Position numbers and translations under genes: made by a program. The notes below the pieces were generated by a model, which worked only from the letters and a program-made list of their open reading frames with translations, had not been told where the DNA came from and ran no database searches. From Sphingomonas pokkalii (GTDB lineage Bacteria; Pseudomonadota; Alphaproteobacteria; Sphingomonadales; Sphingomonadaceae), in the NCBI RefSeq assembly GCF_003096275.1, contig NZ_QENQ01000001.1, positions 3,205,565-3,269,564 of the forward strand: 64,000 nt of DNA, written 5' to 3'. Shown here one piece after another: positions 22,372 through 29,642 of this stretch (positions within the stretch are counted from its first letter, which is position 1; every line of letters begins with the position of its first letter).

Positions 22372-23511
22372 ATGCGTCCTTCCCATGAAGCTTCCATGAC
22401 ACACGGCGTCCGATCGCCGGACCTTCCGTCGCCGCACGCCGCGGGTTTGTGGACGCTGGCGGGCGATCGACTCATCATAGTCGACGAGGATGGACCCGCA
22501 ACCATCGTCGTGCCGACGGAGCGGGTGCGCCTGCTCGCGGTGGACCTGCCGTTGCCGAATCGTGCCAAGCGGCTGGCCGCGTTGCCCTTTGCGATCGAGG
22601 ATCAGGTCGCCGAACCGATCGATTCGCTCCACCTGGCGCTGGGCGCGAAGCTGAATCCGGAGGACGCGCCGGCGCGCTATCTGGTCGGCGCGGTGCGGCG
22701 CGAAACAATGGCCGGCTGGGTGGCGCTTGCCGAATCGCAGGGGCTGGGCGCCGCGCCGATGGTGCCCGATGCGCTGCTGCTGCCGCGCCCGGCCGAGGGC
22801 TGGAGCGTCGAGATTCGGGATGGCCGTGCGCTGGTGCGGGCCGCGGACGGCGCCGGCTTCGCGTTGCCGCTGCCGCTGCTGCCCGCCGCGTGGGAAGCGG
22901 CCGGGCGTCCGCTGGTCCATAGGCTGGCCGATCCGCTGCCCGATCCGATGCCGGCGCAAGCAGCGGCGGCGGACACGCGCCCGGCGGCGGCGCGTGCGAA
23001 GGCGGCGGCGGCCGAACTCGATTTGCGCCAGGGCGCCTATGCGGCGCGCGGCGGCCGCATCGGGAATGGCTGGCGCAGGCTGGGCTGGATCGTCGCGATC
23101 GGCGCCGCCGCGCATGTCGCGATCGCCGGCGGAGATGCGGTATTGCTAAGCATTATCGCCAAGCGCCGCGCGTCGGAAACGCGCGAATTAGTCGCAATAG
23201 CGGCGCCGGGTGCGGATCTTTCGGGCGATTTCAAGGGCCGCGTGACCGATCTTCTCCCCGCCGGCAGCAGTGCTCCGCCGGATCGTTTCGTGCCGCTCCT
23301 GGCGCGGGTTTCGGCGGGACTGAGCCCGCTGGCCGGATCGATCTCGGTACAGGCGATCCGATTCGAGGGCACGGTGATGACGCTCGACTGCGCAGCTGGC
23401 GCGCCCGATCTTGCGGCACGTATCGCCGCAGCGCTGCGGGCGGCGCGGATTCGCGGGCAGGCGACGGCCTCGCCAGACGGCACGATCCGCATTACGGCGA
23501 ACGCGGCATGA
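22372..23511 (+). CDS. gspL: Type II secretion inner-membrane protein GspL
   Basis: The 379-residue protein has an actin-like cytoplasmic domain (TIVVPTERVRLLAVDLPLPN, AALPFAIEDQVAEPIDSLHL), one membrane segment (about residues 245-262) and a periplasmic ferredoxin-like domain. It links GspE to GspM and GspF. ATG 22372 has no ribosome site; ATG 22396 (MTHGVRSPD) has a GAAG and may be the true start. Its stop overlaps gspM by ATGA. Confidence 0.9.
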   Translation: MRPSHEASMTHGVRSPDLPSPHAAGLWTLAGDRLIIVDEDGPATIVVPTERVRLLAVDLPLPNRAKRLAALPFAIEDQVAEPIDSLHLALGAKLNPEDAPARYLVGAVRRETMAGWVALAESQGLGAAPMVPDALLLPRPAEGWSVEIRDGRALVRAADGAGFALPLPLLPAAWEAAGRPLVHRLADPLPDPMPAQAAAADTRPAAARAKAAAAELDLRQGAYAARGGRIGNGWRRLGWIVAIGAAAHVAIAGGDAVLLSIIAKRRASETRELVAIAAPGADLSGDFKGRVTDLLPAGSSAPPDRFVPLLARVSAGLSPLAGSISVQAIRFEGTVMTLDCAAGAPDLAARIAAALRAARIRGQATASPDGTIRITANAA

Positions 23512-24008
23512 GAAACTTTCTCCGCTCCCAATTGCCCACGCTCGATGCCGGCCTGACATGGGGCGGCCAATGGTGGCAGGCGCGGTCTCCGCGGGAACGC
23601 AGGTTGCTCGCCATCCTGTCGGCGGTGCTGGGCACGTTGCTGTTCGTCTATGGCGTGGTGAAGCCGATCCAGGGCGCGCGGGCGACGGCATTGGCGGACA
23701 TCCGCACCTATGAAACCCTGAACGCGCGAATCCGCGCGGCCGGCACGCTCACGACCGCGCGGCCGCAGCGCCGCACCGGCACGCCCGCCGAGATCGCGAT
23801 GCAGTCGGCGGGGAGCTTCGGCGTGACGCTCACGGCGGCGCCGGCCGATGGCGGCGTGCGGGCGAGCATCGCCGATGCCGGCTATGATTCGGTGGTCCAC
23901 TGGCTCGCCGACGTGACGACCACCAGCGATCTGCGGGTACGGCGACTGACCATCCAGAAACTGGCGGCGCCCGGCCGGGTGTCCGCCACGGTGGAGCTTG
24001 CCCGATGA
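23508..24008 (+). CDS. gspM: Type II secretion inner-membrane protein GspM
   Basis: The 166-residue bitopic protein has a cytoplasmic start with WWQARSPRERRLLAIL, a family-typical segment just before the membrane helix (about residues 36-54), and a periplasmic domain that pairs with GspL. It overlaps both neighbours by ATGA, so L-M-E are a coupled unit. Confidence 0.9.
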   Translation: MRNFLRSQLPTLDAGLTWGGQWWQARSPRERRLLAILSAVLGTLLFVYGVVKPIQGARATALADIRTYETLNARIRAAGTLTTARPQRRTGTPAEIAMQSAGSFGVTLTAAPADGGVRASIADAGYDSVVHWLADVTTTSDLRVRRLTIQKLAAPGRVSATVELAR

Positions 24009-25474
24009 TCGTCGCCGATGTGCCCAGCCTGCCTTATGGCTTCGCTCGTCGCCACGGCGTGCTGCTGCGGGCGGGGGCCGATGGGCTTGAATGCGTCCAC
24101 CGTGACGATGCCGGGCTGGACGGAATGCTGGAGGTGCAGCGGCTCGCGCCCGGCGTGCGCTTCGTGCGGCTGGAGGGCGCAGCCTTCGATAGCGCATTGG
24201 GCCAGGCCTATGGCGGGGCCGGGGGTGCCGCTGCCGACATCGATCTGGGCGGTATGGATCTGGCTGCGCTGGCAGACAGTGCCGCCAGCGTCGACGACTT
24301 GCTTGATACCCGCGACGATGCCCCCGTCATCCGCCTGATCAACGCGCTGCTGATGGAGGCGGTGAAGGAAGGCGCGTCGGACGTGCATGTCGAGACGCAG
24401 GAGAAGCGCCTCGTCGTCCGCTTCCGGGTCGACGGCGTGCTGCGCGACATGATCGAGCCGCCGCGCGCGCTGGCGCCGCTGCTGGTCAGTCGTATCAAGG
24501 TGATGGCCAAGCTCGACATCGCCGAGCGTCGTGTGCCGCAGGACGGCCGCGTGACGTTGCGCATCGGCGGCCATGACGTCGATGCGCGCGTCTCGACCAT
24601 CCCGACCCAGCATGGCGAGCGGGTGGTGCTGCGTCTGCTGGAGAAGGGCTCGCTCAAGCTCGACCTGTCCGGCCTGGGCATGAGCGCGCGCGACCAGGCG
24701 GTGTTCGGCCGACTGCTCGAGCGGCCGCACGGCATCCTGCTCGTCACCGGGCCGACCGGCTCGGGCAAGACGACGACGCTCTACACCGCGCTGACCCGGC
24801 TGAACGACCGCAAGCGCAACGTCATGACGGTCGAGGATCCGATCGAATATGAGCTGCCGGGCGTGGCGCAGACCCAGGTCAATCCGCGCACCGACATGAC
24901 CTTCGCGCGCGGCCTGCGCGCGATCCTGCGCCAGGACCCGGACGTGATCATGGTCGGGGAAATTCGCGACCAGGAAACCGCGCAGGTCGCGGTGCGCTCG
25001 GCGATGACCGGGCATTTCGTGCTCTCGACGCTGCATACCAACAGCGCAGTCGGATCGGTGACGCGGCTGATCGACATGGGGGTGGAGCGCTATCTGCTGG
25101 CGCCGATGGTCGTCGGCCTGTGCGCGCAGCGGCTGGTGCGGCGGCTGTGCCCGCATTGCCGGCGCGAGGACGTGGCGAGCGAAGCCGATTCGCTGCTGCT
25201 CGGCGGCGCGCTGCCGGTAGGGGCGCCGCTGTGGCGCGCGGTCGGCTGCGACCAGTGCCATGACGAGGGCTATCGCGGCCGCGCCGGGCTCTACGAGGTC
25301 GTCGCGGTGGATGACGCGTTCCAGAAGCTGATCCACGACGGCGCCAGCGAGGCGGAGATCGAACGCCATGCGCGGGCGGACAATCCGAGTCTGCTGGATG
25401 ACGGTGTGGCGAAGCTCCAGGCCGGGGTTACCACGGTCGAGGAAGTCGCTCGCGTCGTGAGGGACGAGGCGTGA
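24005..25474 (+). CDS. gspE: Type II secretion ATPase GspE
   Basis: The 489-residue hexameric ATPase drives pseudopilus assembly from the cytoplasm. It shows Walker A GPTGSGKTTTLY, the Asp box TVEDPIEYELPG, Walker B ILRQDPDVIMVGEIRDQETA and the His box STLHTNSA. A tetracysteine zinc site is formed by CPHC and CDQC near the C-terminus. A short N-terminal domain binds GspL. It is followed not by gspF directly but by a palindromic repeat pair of about 150 bases, so translation coupling to gspF is broken. Confidence 0.96.
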   Translation: MIVADVPSLPYGFARRHGVLLRAGADGLECVHRDDAGLDGMLEVQRLAPGVRFVRLEGAAFDSALGQAYGGAGGAAADIDLGGMDLAALADSAASVDDLLDTRDDAPVIRLINALLMEAVKEGASDVHVETQEKRLVVRFRVDGVLRDMIEPPRALAPLLVSRIKVMAKLDIAERRVPQDGRVTLRIGGHDVDARVSTIPTQHGERVVLRLLEKGSLKLDLSGLGMSARDQAVFGRLLERPHGILLVTGPTGSGKTTTLYTALTRLNDRKRNVMTVEDPIEYELPGVAQTQVNPRTDMTFARGLRAILRQDPDVIMVGEIRDQETAQVAVRSAMTGHFVLSTLHTNSAVGSVTRLIDMGVERYLLAPMVVGLCAQRLVRRLCPHCRREDVASEADSLLLGGALPVGAPLWRAVGCDQCHDEGYRGRAGLYEVVAVDDAFQKLIHDGASEAEIERHARADNPSLLDDGVAKLQAGVTTVEEVARVVRDEA

Positions 25475-25487
25475 CGCCAATTTCCAA

Positions 25488-25624
25488 TCCTCCCCTGCAA
25501 GGGGAGGTGGCGCGCGCCAGCGCGACGGAGGGGTGTCCACGCTGGGGACACGGACCCTCCCTTGCAGCCGTGACACCCCTCCACCACGCCTTCGGCGCGG
25601 TCCCCCTCCCCTTGCAGGGGAGGA
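25488..25624. repeat. REP-like inverted pair between gspE and gspF
   Basis: Two imperfect copies of a GC-rich repeat of about 50 bases face each other: 25488-25537 and 25572-25624. Each has an inner palindrome (CCTCCCCTGCAAGGGGAGG in the left copy) and ends in the same GACACCCCTC or GAGGGGTGTC. The layout is that of a BIME-type pair. The right end supplies GGGGAGGA, the ribosome site of gspF. No transposase is nearby. Confidence 0.8.
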
Positions 25625-25628
25625 TCTG

Positions 25629-26855
25629 ATGCCCGCCTTCGCGTACCGCGCGGCAGACCGCACCGGCGCCGCCAAGCGCGGCGTAATCGAGGCCTCCAGC
25701 CCCGCCGCCGCCCGCGCGCTGCTGCGCGAGCAGGCACTGCTGCCGCTTTCCGTCGAACCCGCGGCGGAGCGGGGACGCTCGATCGGATCGATCACCCTGC
25801 CGCGCCTTGGCCGCGGCGGCGTGAGCGCCCGCGCGCTTGCCACCGTCACCCGGCAGATTTCCACGCTGGTCGGCTCGGACATCGCGATCGAGGAGGCGTT
25901 GCGCCTGGTCGCCACCCAGTCCGAACAGCCGGCAGTGAGTTCGCTGCTGCTCGACGTGCGCGGCGCGATCCTTGACGGGCGCAGCTTTGCCGCCGCGCTG
26001 GCCCAGCACTCCAAGGCCTTTCCCGAATTCTACCGCGCCTCGGTGGCGGCGGGCGAGGCTTCGGGGCGGCTGCCGGACGTGCTCAACCACCTCGCCGAGT
26101 TCGTCGAAAATCGCCAGGCCAATGGCCAGAAGCTGCAACTGGCGCTGCTCTATCCGGCCCTGCTGGCGTGCGTGTCGTTCGGCATGATGGTGCTGCTGAT
26201 GGTCTATGTCGTGCCGGACATCGTGAAGGTGTTCGTCTCCCGCGGTGCCGACCTGCCGCTGCTCACGCGGGCGCTGATCGCGATCAGTGCCTTCCTGCAG
26301 GGCTTCGGGCTGTATCTGCTCCTCGCGATCGGGCTCGGCATCGTTGCGTTCGGGCGCTGGCTGCGGGTGCCGGCCAACCGCCTGCGCGTCCATCGCTTCT
26401 TCGCCGAGCGCCGCCCGTTCCGCCGCTTCAGCCGCCAGATGAACGCCGCCCGCTTCGCTGGAAGCCTCGCGACGCTGGTGGGAAGCGCGGTGCCGCTGGT
26501 CGAGGCGCTGCACGCCGCGGCGGCGGTGACGCCCAACCATTTCGTTCGGGAAAAGGCATTGGGCGTGGCGATGCGGGTGCGGGAGGGCATCAGCCTGCGT
26601 GCGGCGATGCAGGAGGCGGATATCTTCCCCTCGATGCTGGTCGCCATCGTCGCCTCGGGCGAAAGCTCGGGCAAGCTCGCGCCGGCGCTCGGCCGTGCCT
26701 CGGGCGAGCTGGAGCGCGAATTGGATGCGCTGGTCGCCACGCTGGTCGCGCTGGTCGAGCCGATGGTGCTGCTGGTGATGGGCGGTCTGGTGCTGCTGAT
26801 GGTGCTGGCGATCCTGCTGCCGATCATCAACCTCAACAATCTGGTGGGGGGGTGA
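25629..26855 (+). CDS. gspF: Type II secretion inner-membrane protein GspF
   Basis: The 408-residue polytopic platform protein starts with the typical MPAFAYRAADRTGAAKRGV. It has two GspF cytoplasmic domains, each followed by membrane helices (about residues 180-205, 215-240 and 375-398), and the repeated motif ASGEASGRLP/ASGESSGKLA. The ribosome site GGGGAGGA is the end of the preceding repeat. Immediately after the stop begins the left inverted repeat of the DUF559 unit, which can act as its terminator. Confidence 0.95.
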   Translation: MPAFAYRAADRTGAAKRGVIEASSPAAARALLREQALLPLSVEPAAERGRSIGSITLPRLGRGGVSARALATVTRQISTLVGSDIAIEEALRLVATQSEQPAVSSLLLDVRGAILDGRSFAAALAQHSKAFPEFYRASVAAGEASGRLPDVLNHLAEFVENRQANGQKLQLALLYPALLACVSFGMMVLLMVYVVPDIVKVFVSRGADLPLLTRALIAISAFLQGFGLYLLLAIGLGIVAFGRWLRVPANRLRVHRFFAERRPFRRFSRQMNAARFAGSLATLVGSAVPLVEALHAAAAVTPNHFVREKALGVAMRVREGISLRAAMQEADIFPSMLVAIVASGESSGKLAPALGRASGELERELDALVATLVALVEPMVLLVMGGLVLLMVLAILLPIINLNNLVGG

Positions 26856-26858
26856 GCC

Positions 26859-26900
26859 AAAAGCCCTCTCCCGCTTGCGGGAGAGGGTTGGGTGAGGGTG
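26859..26900 (+). repeat. Left 42-base inverted repeat of the DUF559 unit
   Basis: It starts AAAAGCCCTCTCCCGC two bases after the gspF stop and is identical, inverted, to 27276-27317. The inner hairpin has 11-bp arms at 26864-26874 and 26877-26887. Confidence 0.95.
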
Positions 26901-26920
26901 CCAGGGGGAAGCGACGCGAG

Positions 26921-27319
26921 ATGCCCACGATACGTCCCACGAACCCGCATGCGAGGACGCTTCGTCGAGAGGCGACGGACGCCGAGCGGGCGTTATGGGC
27001 GCGGGTGCGGAACCGTCAGGTCGACGGGCACAAGATCCGTTTTCAGGCGACGCTCGGGCCCTATGTCGTGGACTTCCTCTGCGCGGGGAAGGGGCTGGCG
27101 ATCGAGCTCGACGGCAGCCAGCATGGGGAGGAGGCCGATCGTACTCGGACGGCGTGGCTCGAGGGGCAGGGATATCGGGTGGTCCGGTTCTCGAACGTCG
27201 ATGTGCTGCAGAACTTGGACGGTGTTCTGGAAGCGATCCGACACCAACTGGCCGCACTGCCTGACGTGCACGACTCACCCTCACCCAACCCTCTCCCGCA
27301 AGCGGGAGAGGGCTTTTAG
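26921..27319 (+). CDS. DUF559 protein (Vsr/PD-(D/E)XK-like endonuclease fold)
   Basis: The 132-residue protein has the family pattern: RTLRREATDAERALWARVR, then FRFQATLGPYVVDFLC-type core (here IRFQATLGPYVVDFLCAGKG), LAIELDGSQHGEE carrying the acidic active-site candidates, and GYRVVRFSNVDVLQNLDGV. DUF559 is related to very-short-patch repair and restriction nuclease folds; its activity is not established. The last 15 or so residues (PSPNPLPQAGEGF) are simply the translated right inverted repeat. The ATG at 26921 is preceded by a poor ribosome site (AGGGGGAAG is 12 bases off). Confidence 0.85.
   Translation: MPTIRPTNPHARTLRREATDAERALWARVRNRQVDGHKIRFQATLGPYVVDFLCAGKGLAIELDGSQHGEEADRTRTAWLEGQGYRVVRFSNVDVLQNLDGVLEAIRHQLAALPDVHDSPSPNPLPQAGEGF
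27276..27317 (-). repeat. Right 42-base inverted repeat of the DUF559 unit
   Basis: It is the perfect inverted copy of 26859-26900. Its hairpin (27289-27299 with 27302-27312) followed by CTTTT acts as a plus-strand terminator and also encodes the DUF559 C-terminus; the TAG stop begins at its last base. Confidence 0.95.
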
Positions 27320-27331
27320 AAGAGGGCGAGC

Positions 27332-28051
27332 TCACATCTTCCCCTGAATCCTCGCCCCGCCGGGCAGCCCCACGAACGGCAGCGCCGCCGCACCGTCCTT
27401 GCTCATCCCCAGATCGAGCGTGCCGTCCTCGCTGAGGATTGCATCCAGCAGCAGCTGCCGCCGCTGCGTCGCCGGGGTAAGCCGGATCGTCGTGCGCGGG
27501 CCGACATGTTCCGCCGTCAGCAGCAGCGCCGGTACCGCCGTCGCGGCGCTGCCTGCCGCTTTGGGCCGGCAGCTGCCGGGATCGGTCGTCACCTTGCCGT
27601 CGAGCATCTGGGCGCCGCCGCCCACCGCGATCCGGGCCATCTCCACCTGCATCACCAACTGGCAGGTGAAGGGCAGATCGGGCTGGATGGCCTGGAGCAG
27701 GCTGGCATCCGCCGCGCCGCTGACATGATCCAGCACGGTGCGCCCGCCCAGATGCAGCAACGCCCGACCGCCCAGATCGGTGTCCGGCCCGCTCGCCTTC
27801 CAGTCCGCCGCCAGCCCCAGGCTGGTCAGCGACCGCAGCGGCGCCAGCTGCCATTCGAGCTTGCTGCCGCCGGCCACGCCGACTTCGCCGTTCCAGATCG
27901 TCCCCGCCACGCCGCTGCGCCAGGGCTGTTTGCGGACGAGCAGGCTTGCCGGTGCGGTGACCAGCATCGCCAGGGCATAGGCCCCTATGCCCAGCCCGGC
28001 GAAGAGGATAAGACGCCGCCGTGCCTCATTCGTTGAATCCGGAGTTTGCAA
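27332..28051 (-). CDS. gspN: Type II secretion protein GspN
   Basis: The product of about 239 residues has one N-terminal membrane segment (LILFAGLGIGAYALAMLV) and a beta-rich periplasmic body with LLVRKQPWRSGVAGTIWNGE, the GspN hallmark TGTIW-like turn. It continues KLEWQLAPL to VLDHVSGAAD, and ends GLPGGARIQGKM. GspN is an accessory T2SS inner-membrane protein present in some systems. The start is uncertain: TTG at 28051 gives a sensible short cytoplasmic end, while ATGs at 28108 or 28132 would overlap the divergent gene further. Its 3' end faces the DUF559 unit. Confidence 0.8.
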   Translation of the reverse strand: MQTPDSTNEARRRLILFAGLGIGAYALAMLVTAPASLLVRKQPWRSGVAGTIWNGEVGVAGGSKLEWQLAPLRSLTSLGLAADWKASGPDTDLGGRALLHLGGRTVLDHVSGAADASLLQAIQPDLPFTCQLVMQVEMARIAVGGGAQMLDGKVTTDPGSCRPKAAGSAATAVPALLLTAEHVGPRTTIRLTPATQRRQLLLDAILSEDGTLDLGMSKDGAAALPFVGLPGGARIQGKM

Positions 28052-29091
28052 TGGACCGTCGGTCCCTGCTGCGGCTGCTGCCCTCGGGCCTCGTCCTATC
28101 CGCGGCATCGGTTTGCGTTCCTTCCGTTGCATGGGCGGGCGAGAAGAAGGACAAGCGTCCCATCGCCCTGCTGCTGCCGCTCAGCGGGCCGCGAGCGGCG
28201 CTCGGGCGTAGCATGTACCAGGCAGCCTTGCTCGCGGAAACCGCGGAGTTCGTGTTGCGGTTCGATACCGGCGGCACGCCCGATGGCGCCGCCCGCGCCG
28301 CCGGGGAAGCGCTGCGCCGCCATCCCGCGCTGATCCTGGGTCCACTCACCGCTGCCGAGGTGCCTGCCGTGGGCAGTGCGGTGGCCAATCGCGTGCCGGT
28401 GATCGCATTCAGCAACGATTCGGTGCTGCGCCAGCCGGGCGTCTGGATTTTCGGCATCACCGCCGCGCAGGTGACGAGCGCGATCCTGCGCTATGCCCGC
28501 ACGCGCGGCGTGCGATCGGTGGTGATGATCGACGATGGTTCGCCCTGGTGCGCCGCTGCCAGCCTTGCCGCCGGGCGGATGGAGCAGGAAATCGGACTCA
28601 CGCTGCGGGTGTTGCAGGTGAAGCCGGGCGCGCCGCTGCCCGCCGCCGGCGATGCCCCCGATGCCGTGCTGCTGCCCGGAAGCGGCGAAGGGGTGCTGGC
28701 GGCCGCGCGGGCGCTGCGTGGCAGCGGCGTGCAACTGCTGGGCACCCTCCAGGGGCTTGATAACCGGCCCGAGGCGCTCGAAGCACTGGACGGCGCCTGG
28801 CTTGCGTGCCCCGATCCCGGCGGTTTCGCCTCCTTCGCGCAGGCATTCGAGGCGCGCAACGGCGGCGATCCCGGCACGATCACCGCGCTTGCCTATGATG
28901 CCGCCGGTGTCGCCAACAAGCTGCGCGAGGCCAATGCGCTGAACATGGACGGGCTGGTGGATGCCAAGGGCTTCCACGGGGTCACCGGCCCGGTGCGGTT
29001 CCGCACCGACGGATCGGTTGCGCGCGATTTCGCGATCGTCGTCGCCTCGCGCGAGGGATATGCCAGCGTTGCGGTGAGTTCGGGATCGTGA
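28051..29091 (+). CDS. Periplasmic binding-fold protein (penicillin-binding protein activator/LppC-like)
   Basis: The 346-residue protein has a signal peptide (cut near SVAWAG, about residue 29) and a type I periplasmic-binding fold: RPIALLLPLSGPRAALGRSM, LILGPLTAAEVPAVGSAVAN, VPVIAFSNDSVLRQPG and ALAYDAAGVANKLREANA. This resembles the LpoA/LppC C-terminal domain and branched-chain amino-acid binding proteins. GGAG is six bases before the ATG. The stop overlaps gspJ by GTGA, so it is the first gene of a coupled operon with gspJ and gspK. A link between T2SS assembly and the cell wall is an attractive inference. No ABC permease is nearby. Confidence 0.75.
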   Translation: MDRRSLLRLLPSGLVLSAASVCVPSVAWAGEKKDKRPIALLLPLSGPRAALGRSMYQAALLAETAEFVLRFDTGGTPDGAARAAGEALRRHPALILGPLTAAEVPAVGSAVANRVPVIAFSNDSVLRQPGVWIFGITAAQVTSAILRYARTRGVRSVVMIDDGSPWCAAASLAAGRMEQEIGLTLRVLQVKPGAPLPAAGDAPDAVLLPGSGEGVLAAARALRGSGVQLLGTLQGLDNRPEALEALDGAWLACPDPGGFASFAQAFEARNGGDPGTITALAYDAAGVANKLREANALNMDGLVDAKGFHGVTGPVRFRTDGSVARDFAIVVASREGYASVAVSSGS

Positions 29092-29642
29092 CCCAGCGCC
29101 GCGAAGCCGGAGAGGCCGGCTTCACGTTGATCGAACTGATGATCTCGCTGGGGCTGTTCGCGCTGATCGCGGTAGCCGGCCTCGCCCTGGTCGACGGCAT
29201 CCTGCGGGTGAACGGCCGGACCGAAGCGCGGCTCGACCGCCTGTCGGCGCTGCAGCGGACGATGTTCGTGCTGACCAGCGATCTCGACCAACTGGCCAGC
29301 GGACCGATCGAAGGCAGGGGCGATCGGCTGTCCTTCGTGCGCAGCGCGCCCGGTACCGGCGGTGTCACCAGTCAGGTACAATATGCGGTGGCCGGTGGCG
29401 TGCTGGTGCGTGCGGCTCCCGCGCCGCAGCGGTTGCTGCCGGGCGTTGTCACCGCACGGTGGCGTTTTTGGGACGGCGCGTGGAGCGATCGCTGGCCCCT
29501 GGACGCCAGCGAGGAGGCCAAGCAGCGCTGGCCGCGCGCGATCGCGCTGGATTTGCGCGCGACCGGCCCCGGCGGCGTGCCGGTAGCACTTCACCGCGTG
29601 GTGACGTTGCCCGCACGGGCGGTGGAGCCCGTCCCGCAATGA
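29088..29642 (+). CDS. gspJ: Type II secretion minor pseudopilin GspJ
   Basis: The 184-residue protein has a prepilin leader ending in GEAG and the helix FTLIELMISLGLFALIAVAG with Glu5. The LSALQRTMFVLTSDLDQLA segment and RWRFWDGAWSDRWP are GspJ-typical. It belongs to the GspI-J-K tip. The start is GTG in a GTGA overlap with the preceding gene; the stop overlaps gspK by ATGA. Confidence 0.92.
   Translation: MTQRREAGEAGFTLIELMISLGLFALIAVAGLALVDGILRVNGRTEARLDRLSALQRTMFVLTSDLDQLASGPIEGRGDRLSFVRSAPGTGGVTSQVQYAVAGGVLVRAAPAPQRLLPGVVTARWRFWDGAWSDRWPLDASEEAKQRWPRAIALDLRATGPGGVPVALHRVVTLPARAVEPVPQ

Larger units (their letters stand above)
26859..27317. mobile_element. Hairpin-bounded DUF559 unit, candidate non-autonomous mobile element
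   Basis: This 459-base unit has perfect 42-base inverted ends (26859-26900 and 27276-27317), each containing a perfect hairpin CCCTCTCCCGC with its complement and a two-base loop. Between the ends lies one gene of the DUF559 endonuclease-fold family, whose last codons and stop use the right end. No clear target duplication is visible. It sits between gspF and gspN and also forms a bidirectional terminator, because the outer edge ends in TTTT on either strand. That it moves as a unit is inference. Confidence 0.6.

Noticed and set aside
22363..23115. Upstream extension of the gspG frame over gspL
   Set aside because: ATG 22362 yields a normal prepilin leader; the extension is shadow of gspL.
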